Assembly (NCBI GenBank): GCA_020073245.1
Contig: JAIQFQ010000001.1
Location: 418,001-482,000 of the forward strand
DNA length: 64,000 bases
Direction: 5' to 3'
DNA from: Terriglobia bacterium
Lineage (GTDB): Bacteria > Acidobacteriota > Thermoanaerobaculia > Thermoanaerobaculales > Thermoanaerobaculaceae
Both the position numbers and the translations under genes were made by a program. Positions 43,833-50,376 of this stretch are shown piece after piece (the stretch's first letter is position 1; each line of letters begins with the position of its first letter). The notes beneath the pieces were generated by a model that was not told the DNA's origin, did no database searches, and saw only the letters and a program-made list of their open reading frames with translations.

Positions 43833-45757
43833 GCCGCCCCCACCAGGAGACCCAGGCTGACGAGCGACACGACGGCACCTGCGACAAGACCCGGCGGACG
43901 GTAGCGCGCCGTCACCTCATGCTCGCCGGGAGGAACCTCGACGCCGTGCAGGATTCCTGCCCCGTTCACCTCACGGACCGGGACGTCGTCCAGCCGCAGC
44001 TCCCAGCCCGGATCCGGCGTCTCCAGCCAAAGGAAGACACCTCCGTGCTCGCGAGTCGTGACGCTCCACCTGTGTCGGTCGGTAGCAGTGAGCAAGGGGT
44101 GGACCAGCCCACACCGTTGGAGCGCCTGCCCTGGCTGCGGCAGGGTGCACGCAACGGAAACCTCGGGCCACGCCTCCGGGTTGTCGTAGACAACCAAGTC
44201 ACCGTCGCGACAGACCTCGGCAAACCCCGGGATCGGGTGGTGTGACACGATCCGGTCGGCGCCGAGGGCGTTGAGCCACCACCGGCCGGCGGGTCCGCGG
44301 TCGGCTTCCCTCAGGTGGGCGTCGAGCAGCCGCGAGACCAGTGGACCGAACGTGCGCGCGCTGCGGCGGCCGTCGAGGACGGCGGTGTAACCAAGACAGA
44401 GTGAGCGCAGCCGCGGCTGACGCTCCTCCTGCACCCAGGCGAGCTGTTGCAACGACGGGCCAACAGGGTAGATCCGAGCGGCCTGACGCTGCGCGTCCAG
44501 GCACATCGTGCGCTCCGAGCCGTCCCGTTTCTGGAGGCTGAGAATCTCGGGCACGTGCCAGGCCACCGCGAGCGTGCCAACGAGGGCCGCCGGGGCCGCG
44601 AGGGGCGTCACGAGCGCGGCCCCTGCCGCCACGGCTCCGAGCAGCGTCGCCGTAGGCGACCCGCCAAGCGCCAGACCGGAGAGTCCGGCTGTCACCGCGA
44701 GCGCGATGCCGACCCAGACTCTCGGCCGCCGGGATCCGATTGCCGCCGCGCCCGCGGGCACCAGCGCGACGACGGCCGGGAACAGCAGTCTCCCCGAATA
44801 CCTCACCAAACCGACCGTGGCGAAGTTCCAGACCTTCAAGCCCAAAGGGAAGGAAGGCAGCACACTCAAGGCGATCAGGAACCATCCCCACCATGCCAGG
44901 TGCCGCACGGGTCGTCGCCGGTCCAACACCGCCACAGCACCAAGCACAAGGGCCCAGAGCGGTACGGTGAGGTGCTCGACAAAACGCGCCCCGGTGCGCT
45001 GCGGCAGTGGAGCCCCTGGCACGGCCATTGCCGGCAACTCCCGGGGCATCACGACTCGCGCCATCCCTATCTCGGACGCTGCCCGAGGACCGCGATCGCC
45101 GCCCCGGACCCAGGCCGCGAAAGGCACGGCCTGGACCGCGACGATCCCCACCGCGAGAACCAGCGCCGCCAGCGTGCGTCGCCGGGGCGCAATGGTCACG
45201 GCAACGACGCCTGCAATGACCGCAAGTTGGGGCTCCGCAGCAAGATAGGAAAGCGCAAGAAACCCCGCGGTGGCCGAGAGGCTACCGCCCAGGGCAGCCC
45301 ACCAGACCCACGGCATCCAGGCCAGGGCGTCGAGGTTGTTGAGCACCCCCACCGAGCACAGGACTGGACCGGCGGCCGCGGCGGTCCAGCCTGCCACCAG
45401 ATCCAGCCAACCGCCGACGCCGAGCCTGCGCGCCAGGAACGCACAGCCGACGGCGAGGATGGCCAGGTGCAACCCAGCTTCCACACCAACGGCCACAGCG
45501 GTCGGCAGCACCGCCGCGAGCCAGACCGGGGGGTAGAGCAGCCCGGTCTGGGGGTTCGCGAAGAAAGGCTCGCCACATCCCACATCCGGGTTCCAGAACG
45601 GGCCCCTCCAGCCGGCTAGGACTTCGGCTGTCCGATACCGTAGGGGCACGAAGTAGCTCGGCAGGTCCTGCCCAGTCGGCACCCACCCGAACAGCGCCGC
45701 AAGCACCACGACCAAACCCGGGAGACCGGCCAAGACCAGGCGAAACCCCGGTTTCAT
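43817..45757 (-). CDS. YfhO-like polytopic membrane protein
   Basis: 646 aa from ATG 45757, overlapping the previous stop. The N-terminal motif TGQDLPSYFVPLRYRTAEVLAGW...NPDVGCGEPFFANPQTGLLYPP is characteristic of YfhO-family proteins, which are GT-C-like membrane proteins. About 12 helices follow. The C-terminal extracytoplasmic domain ends PDPGWELRLDDVPVREVNG...HEVTARYRPPGLVAGAVVSL, also typical. YfhO members act in glycosylation of envelope polymers such as lipoteichoic acid; the acceptor here is unknown. A second member is encoded at 50.4 kb on the other strand. Confidence 0.85.
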   Translation of the reverse strand: MKPGFRLVLAGLPGLVVVLAALFGWVPTGQDLPSYFVPLRYRTAEVLAGWRGPFWNPDVGCGEPFFANPQTGLLYPPVWLAAVLPTAVAVGVEAGLHLAILAVGCAFLARRLGVGGWLDLVAGWTAAAAGPVLCSVGVLNNLDALAWMPWVWWAALGGSLSATAGFLALSYLAAEPQLAVIAGVVAVTIAPRRRTLAALVLAVGIVAVQAVPFAAWVRGGDRGPRAASEIGMARVVMPRELPAMAVPGAPLPQRTGARFVEHLTVPLWALVLGAVAVLDRRRPVRHLAWWGWFLIALSVLPSFPLGLKVWNFATVGLVRYSGRLLFPAVVALVPAGAAAIGSRRPRVWVGIALAVTAGLSGLALGGSPTATLLGAVAAGAALVTPLAAPAALVGTLAVAWHVPEILSLQKRDGSERTMCLDAQRQAARIYPVGPSLQQLAWVQEERQPRLRSLCLGYTAVLDGRRSARTFGPLVSRLLDAHLREADRGPAGRWWLNALGADRIVSHHPIPGFAEVCRDGDLVVYDNPEAWPEVSVACTLPQPGQALQRCGLVHPLLTATDRHRWSVTTREHGGVFLWLETPDPGWELRLDDVPVREVNGAGILHGVEVPPGEHEVTARYRPPGLVAGAVVSLVSLGLLVGAAWRRW

Positions 45758-47484
45758 GGCCCTTCCCCAAGAGCGGCCCGCAGTCGTGAAACCGTCGCCG
45801 AGTCGAGCCGGGCCAGCTCTCTTTCGTAGTCGGTCACAAACGTGGCCCCACTTGCCCGCCGCGTCGCCGCCTCGGCTCGCCGCAACGCTTCGTGCGCCTG
45901 CTCCACCTCGCCCTGGGCCAACCGCAGAGTGGCCAGCTCGAGCCATGCCGGGGCACAGTTCGGTTCCAGGAGGACTGCGGTGCCGAGTGCACGCATGGCG
46001 CCGGGCCGATCGCCGAGCGCGCGTCTGGCGGTGGCTTCCCCAAGCGCCCCCCATGGGTCGAGCGGATTGACTCGCCGGGCCTCCGCAAACGCATCCACCG
46101 CGGCAGCGGCAAGCCCCGCCTCGTCTCGCAGGGTGGCTCTCCTCAACCGGATGTTCCCCAGCAGACGCCAGGCGCGAGCAAACCGCGGCCGAGCCGAACA
46201 CGCGAGGCGCGTCAGCGCTTCCGCGTCAGCCAGTGAGTCGTCGGAGGGAGGTCGGCTCCGAAGGGCGGCCTCGGCCCTGCCCACCAGACTCTCAGCGCTC
46301 GGTCCCAGTCCCCAGTCCGGAAGGGCGAGAATCGCCGCCGAGATGGCCGCCAGGGCGACGACCGCCACCACCAGGCCTGCACGCGGGCCCGCCCGCCCTC
46401 CGCCGTTCCGGCGACGTTGCACCGAACCCAGCGCCAACGACCCGGTCCACAGGACGGCCGGAAAGACGACCTGCGAGTTGACGGCAGAGGTGGCGGCGAG
46501 GGCCACGGCTACACCCCACGGCGCGGCGCCGCGACCCCGGAGCTGCAGAGCCACGCTGATCAATAACCCGGCGGTGAGGGCCACGCCTGGGAGTCCGAGC
46601 GAGGCAGCAGCTTGGAGGAAGTCGCTCTCGGCCAGGTCGGGGAGGCGCGCGAAACGAGCGAACTCGCCGTCGCGCGGAAAATTGTGGGCGATCGCCACGT
46701 CTCCGTAGCCGCCCGGGCCGCAGCCCAGGGGCAGCTCTGCCGCTGCGACCTTGAACGCCACACCCCAGATCCGGAACCGTTCGTAGCGCAGAGGATCGCG
46801 GTCAACCGCGAGCCTGATCCCAAGCCCGAGGACCCCTGCCGCCGCAACGAGTCCGGCCCCCACCGCAAGACCCCGGTTTCGGCGCCCCTTCAACCCCCAC
46901 ACCACGGCGACCGCGAGCGCCCCGAGGAGCGCCCCTCGAGAGCCTGACGCAAGGATGCCAGCAACACCGACGGCCAGCAGTGCCGCTCGCACGGCGATCG
47001 CCACCCGCAGGAACGGGGTGAGGGCGAGGCCCAGAAGGATAAGCGTCGCGGCTCCGTTGGGGTTGCCGAACGGCCCGGCCGGCCTGCCCGCATGCAACGC
47101 GCGCTCGACCGCCATCCAGACCGCCGCACACGTCCCAGAGCAGACGACCGCGAGTCTTCCCCACGAAGCGGTTCGGGGCGTCCCCGCAGACGCAGCCAAG
47201 GCGAGTGCCGCCAGAGCGGCCGCGACGGCCCGCGTCGCCCCGAACGCAGCCACCGGACGCAGCGCGGCGTCTGCCGCGACCCATGCGACCAGTCCCGCCG
47301 CCCACGCCACGGGTGCGGTCGGACGAAAGGCGGCGTCGAGGTTCTGGAGCAACAGCGCTGCGGCAACGGCCACGGTGAGAACGGCCACCCACGGCGAGGG
47401 CCCCGCGCCCTGCGCCGCGAGCACCCAGGCCGCGGCGGTCGGCACGAGCAATGCCGGCAGATCTTTCAGCGATGGAGCGCGCAC
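45754..47484 (-). CDS. O-antigen ligase/polymerase-like membrane protein with TPR tail
   Basis: 576 aa from GTG 47484 (VRAPSLKDLPALLVP); the 1054-aa ORF is over-extended. About ten hydrophobic helices; the periplasmic loop motif HNFPRDGEFARFARLPDLAESDFLQAAASLGLPG fits the Wzy_C/WaaL family. After the last helix (VVAVVALAAISAAILAL) come about 150 residues of TPR-like helices (ARAWRLLGNIRLRRA, APAWLELATLRLAQG). Probably polymerises or ligates glycan chains at the periplasmic face. The start lies 19 bp inside the upstream homologous gene. Confidence 0.85.
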   Translation of the reverse strand: MRAPSLKDLPALLVPTAAAWVLAAQGAGPSPWVAVLTVAVAAALLLQNLDAAFRPTAPVAWAAGLVAWVAADAALRPVAAFGATRAVAAALAALALAASAGTPRTASWGRLAVVCSGTCAAVWMAVERALHAGRPAGPFGNPNGAATLILLGLALTPFLRVAIAVRAALLAVGVAGILASGSRGALLGALAVAVVWGLKGRRNRGLAVGAGLVAAAGVLGLGIRLAVDRDPLRYERFRIWGVAFKVAAAELPLGCGPGGYGDVAIAHNFPRDGEFARFARLPDLAESDFLQAAASLGLPGVALTAGLLISVALQLRGRGAAPWGVAVALAATSAVNSQVVFPAVLWTGSLALGSVQRRRNGGGRAGPRAGLVVAVVALAAISAAILALPDWGLGPSAESLVGRAEAALRSRPPSDDSLADAEALTRLACSARPRFARAWRLLGNIRLRRATLRDEAGLAAAAVDAFAEARRVNPLDPWGALGEATARRALGDRPGAMRALGTAVLLEPNCAPAWLELATLRLAQGEVEQAHEALRRAEAATRRASGATFVTDYERELARLDSATVSRLRAALGEGP

Positions 47485-49031
47485 GCCGCCTCCAACTCCG
47501 CGAGATCGCCGCGCCAGGGCGCCCGGCGACGCGCCTCCCGGATCCACACGAGGGCCTCGCCAGGACGTCCCTCGGCGAGAAGCAGGCGGCCGCGCGTCTC
47601 CGCCCAGCGGGCCGAGCGCGGCTGGACCCAGGCACGCTCCGTCAGTACCGAGTCGAGTCGCTTGAGCGCAGCGGCCGGCTGTGCGCAAACGAGCGCTCGA
47701 GCGGCGGCCATCTCCACGGGGGTCACGGTCCAGGGGGCCCACCGGGCGGCTTCCATTGCCGCCTCGGTTGACTCCTCGCACGGTGGCACGCCGGCCGCAG
47801 CGGCTGCGACGTCGCTGCGCCAGCCGAGCGTGCTGAGAACCGTACCGGTGCCGAGGAGCGCGACGAGCGCCCACGAGCGAAGCGGTTTCGCCGGGATGGG
47901 CGATACCCGCCCGGCAAGCGTGCCCGCCAGCACTGCCCAGGGAAGCAGCACCTCGGGCGCGTACGCAGAGAAATCGACGAGGTTGTGGAGCGGGAGCGAC
48001 GCGACGGCGAGAGTCAGCCCCTTGTGCGGGGACCAACCTCGCCGGATCAGCTGAACGAGCCATCCGATGCCGACCGCCAACGGAACTGCGCCTGCCACAC
48101 CGAACTCCGCGAGGAGCTGCAGCGGCGTGTTGTGCGTGTACGGGGTGATGTTGAGCGCCCCGGTCGGGCCCGGCAGGGCGGCCTGTCCGACTCCACCGAC
48201 ACCCACGCCCAGCCATGGGTTCTGCACGAACACCCATGCCGCCGAACGCCAATTTAGCCAGCGGAGTCGAAGCGGCTCGAGGCGCCCGATGTCGGAGCGC
48301 GAGGCCACGACCGCAGCCGCCACCACCACCAGGACGCCCACACCCGCCAGCACGAAGCGGCTGCGGAGGTTCCTCACCAGGAACGGAAGGAGCATCACAG
48401 AGCCGACAATCACGGCAGCGAGCGAGCGGGTCAACACGATGGCCGTCGCGAGAACGCCGAGCGTCACGGCCAAGCCGACGCGACTCCACCGTCGCGACCG
48501 CCACGCACGCTCCGCAAGAACGGGTACCGACAACATCAGGAGAGCCGCATAGTGACCCGGCAGCGCGGAGGTTCCGAACACCCTGCCACTCGCCAGCCTC
48601 GTGACGGCCGCCTCCTGCCAGCCCGACGGCAGCGCGTCGACGGCCGACCGGGCGACCGCCAGCCCACCAAAGGCCTGGCTGAGTGCCACGGTTGAGGTCA
48701 GCGCGAGGCCAAAAGCGAGCAGGCCGACGTGCCGGTCGCTCGGCGCCCCGAGGCGCGCCATGCCGAACAGGATCGCCGCCCCGAGGAAAAGCAAGGAGTG
48801 TCTCAGCGCCAGCTCGTGGTCGGCGGCAACCAGCCACGAGGAGGCCAGCAGCACCAAACCCGCAAACAGCCAGCGTGAATCCAGCAGGCGGCGTCGAGCG
48901 GGTGGAAGGGCGAGGCACACCACGAGGAGCAGCGTCCAGAACAGGGGCTCGAACGAGGTGTAGCGCGCGGCGCCCCAGCCCGCCACCACCCCGGTCACCG
49001 TCGCTACGACGGCCAAGCCCGCCAACCCCAT
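47466..49031 (-). CDS. O-antigen ligase family membrane protein with TPR-like tail
   Basis: 521 aa from ATG 49031. Ten to twelve helices from residue 5 on. The periplasmic signature YTHNTPLQLLAEFGVAGAVPLAVG is the Wzy_C/WaaL hallmark, with the preceding NPWLGVGVGGVG. The last 100 residues form short helical repeats (PAAALKRLDSVLTERAW, GRLLLAEGRPGEALVWIREA). Same architecture as the next gene, so the two are probably an old tandem pair with diverged roles (polymerase versus ligase). First gene of a four-gene run down to 41.5 kb. Confidence 0.87.
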   Translation of the reverse strand: MGLAGLAVVATVTGVVAGWGAARYTSFEPLFWTLLLVVCLALPPARRRLLDSRWLFAGLVLLASSWLVAADHELALRHSLLFLGAAILFGMARLGAPSDRHVGLLAFGLALTSTVALSQAFGGLAVARSAVDALPSGWQEAAVTRLASGRVFGTSALPGHYAALLMLSVPVLAERAWRSRRWSRVGLAVTLGVLATAIVLTRSLAAVIVGSVMLLPFLVRNLRSRFVLAGVGVLVVVAAAVVASRSDIGRLEPLRLRWLNWRSAAWVFVQNPWLGVGVGGVGQAALPGPTGALNITPYTHNTPLQLLAEFGVAGAVPLAVGIGWLVQLIRRGWSPHKGLTLAVASLPLHNLVDFSAYAPEVLLPWAVLAGTLAGRVSPIPAKPLRSWALVALLGTGTVLSTLGWRSDVAAAAAGVPPCEESTEAAMEAARWAPWTVTPVEMAAARALVCAQPAAALKRLDSVLTERAWVQPRSARWAETRGRLLLAEGRPGEALVWIREARRRAPWRGDLAELEAACALHR

Positions 49032-49226
49032 CCCGGAAGTCTAGCCCGGATTATTCATGGGGAGCCGCAACCGTGCAGTGGCGCGGCGTCCCCCGAGCCC
49101 AGAGCACGCTCGCCAGGGCGGCCAGATCCGCGCTCGCGGTAGGTTCATTCGCGAAAAGTGCGGGCTGGCCCGGATCGGGGCCAGTGGCTCAGCCGAGCGG
49201 TGCGGCAGGCAAGAGAGGAAAAGAAA
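49032..49226. other. gap between the ligase gene and the pilin terminator
   Basis: No gene seen. Contains an imperfect stem CTGGCCC-GGATCG-GGGCCAG (49165-49184) and must include the promoter of the ligase operon, for which only a weak TGAATAAT -10-like sequence near its start is visible on the minus strand. Confidence 0.5.
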
Positions 49227-49247
49227 GGGGGGACGCGATGTCCCCCC
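49227..49247 (-). terminator. Rho-independent terminator of the first pilin gene
   Basis: On the minus strand, an 8-bp stem GGGGGGAC/GTCCCCCC with a 5-base loop, followed by TTTCTTTTCCTCTCTT. Lies 24 bp after the stop of the pilin gene. The clearest intrinsic terminator in the window. Confidence 0.85.
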
Positions 49248-49271
49248 GGGCGTGCAGCTCGCAACGTGCGT

Positions 49272-49733
49272 TCAGTTCGTCTGCATTCCTTCCGGCCACG
49301 CGTAGAACTGGCCGTTGGCAAACACGATCGCCTGCGAGAAATCGGTCGTCGGACCGCTCGAGGCTTCGATCGTCCCGCCACCACCCTTCGCCTTCGAGTA
49401 GATCGTGTAGGAGATCCCGGCCACATCATTCGCCACATAGAACGCCTGGTTCCACCCGTCGTTGATCGGCAGCCGTTTGATGAACGTCGGCGTCAGGTAG
49501 GGGTCCAACTGCGTCGTCAGGTCCCCGGCGATGGCCGTCTTCGGATAGAAGTTGAAGTCGACCGAGTACGCCTCGAGGGCCGTGGCGATGGCCCGCATGT
49601 CGGCCATCGACCTCTTCTGCCGGCCGCGGTTGATGGCGTTCAGCAGGTTCGGGATGGCGATGGCCGCGATGATGCCGATGATCGCGACCACGATGAGCAA
49701 CTCGATCAGTGTGAACCCTCTTTGCTTTCTCAT
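49272..49733 (-). CDS. type IV pilin-like / pseudopilin protein 1
   Basis: 153 aa from ATG 49733 with AGGAGGAT upstream. Prepilin leader MRKQRG, cleavage before F, then the canonical FTLIELLIVVAIIGIIAAIAIP hydrophobic spine with Glu5. The globular part has the GspG-like region ATALEAYSVDFNFYPKT and GWNQAFYVANDVAGISYTIYS. No cysteine pair. It ends WPEGMQTN, matched by its neighbour (WPDGMQTN). Likely processed by the PilD encoded in the same locus. Own sigma-54 promoter and own terminator, so a monocistronic, regulated and probably abundant transcript. Confidence 0.93.
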   Translation of the reverse strand: MRKQRGFTLIELLIVVAIIGIIAAIAIPNLLNAINRGRQKRSMADMRAIATALEAYSVDFNFYPKTAIAGDLTTQLDPYLTPTFIKRLPINDGWNQAFYVANDVAGISYTIYSKAKGGGGTIEASSGPTTDFSQAIVFANGQFYAWPEGMQTN

Positions 49734-49760
49734 GCGATCCTCCTGTCGTCCAACCACATT

Positions 49761-49776
49761 AGCAAATGGCGTGCCA
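49761..49776 (-). promoter_or_regulatory. sigma-54 promoter of pilin gene 1
   Basis: TGGCACG-CCAT-TTGCT on the minus strand, a full match to the -24/-12 consensus (TGGCACG-N4-TTGCW). Predicted start near 49750, giving a 17-nt leader that contains the AGGAGGAT ribosome-binding site. Confidence 0.9.
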
Positions 49777-49803
49777 CTAGGAGCGGTCGTTTCGGCCGTG
49801 CGA

Positions 49804-49822
49804 AGTGACGCCTGGCGTCACT
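49804..49822. promoter_or_regulatory. 19-bp perfect palindrome upstream of the sigma-54 promoter
   Basis: AGTGACGCC-T-GGCGTCACT, 9-bp arms around one base. It lies about 28-46 bp upstream of the -24 element and after the stop of pilin gene 2. Either an upstream activator site for an NtrC-type protein or a terminator stem for gene 2; the lack of a T-tract and the one-base centre favour a protein-binding site. Confidence 0.5.
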
Positions 49823-49854
49823 CAAACCTGCCCGATGTGCCAGCCCACGGCACT

Positions 49855-50307
49855 TCAGTTCGTTTGCATGCCGTCGGGCCATTGCACGAAGACCCCGTTG
49901 AACATCACGATGTTGTCGGAGAAGCTCGTGGTGGGACCGAACCGCACGGGGATCTGTTCGATGCCGTGGGCTCCGAAACTCTTCACCGTGTATTCGATCC
50001 CGTTTGCCTCGTAGTAGATCGGTCGTTGCCATCCGTCGATGCCCGGCATGTGCCTCACGTAGGTTGGGATGAGGTACGGCGCCAGGAGAACCGCATCGCC
50101 CGGACCGACCCTCGGCATGAACGGGAAGTCGGTCGCGTACGCGGAGATCGCCGTGGCGATCGTTCGCAACTCCGCCAACGTCCTCTTCTGGCGGGCGCGC
50201 TGGATGGCCGAGGTAATCGCGGGCATGGCGATCGCGGCCACGATGCCGATGATCGCCACCGTAATGAGAAGCTCGATCAGCGTGAAACCGCTCCGCTTCG
50301 AACGCAT
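49855..50307 (-). CDS. type IV pilin-like / pseudopilin protein 2
   Basis: 150 aa from ATG 50307; an in-frame GTG at 50313 is possible. Leader MRSKRSG then FTLIELLITVAIIGIVAAIAMP with Glu5. GspG-like middle ATAISAYATDFPFMPR and GWQRPIYYEANGIEYTVKS. Ends WPDGMQTN. Clearly a paralogue of the next pilin, which lies 121 bp downstream. It has its own sigma-54 promoter, whose predicted start leaves only a 9-nt leader; the nearby AAAGGA would then not be transcribed. The 285-aa ORF in the track is over-extended. Confidence 0.92.
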   Translation of the reverse strand: MRSKRSGFTLIELLITVAIIGIVAAIAMPAITSAIQRARQKRTLAELRTIATAISAYATDFPFMPRVGPGDAVLLAPYLIPTYVRHMPGIDGWQRPIYYEANGIEYTVKSFGAHGIEQIPVRFGPTTSFSDNIVMFNGVFVQWPDGMQTN

Positions 50308-50326
50308 GGCCACGACTGCTTCCTTT

Positions 50327-50342
50327 CGCAAAAGCCGTGCCA
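50327..50342 (-). promoter_or_regulatory. sigma-54 promoter of pilin gene 2
   Basis: TGGCACG-GCTT-TTGCG on the minus strand, perfect in the -24 block and in TTGC. Predicted +1 near 50316. A 14-bp palindrome CCTTGG-TG-CCAAGG (50420-50433) about 80 bp upstream is a possible activator site. Confidence 0.87.
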
Positions 50343-50376
50343 ACCAAGAAACGGAGACGACCAGGGCCGATCCGCC

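Noticed and set aside
47485-48918. N-terminal extension of the 1054-aa ligase-like ORF
   Set aside because: Out-of-frame reading of the upstream ligase gene, Arg/Gly-rich with no membrane helices.
49552-50376. N-terminal extension of the 1062-aa YfhO-like ORF
   Set aside because: Antisense to both pilin genes; hydrophobic YfhO features begin only after 50377.
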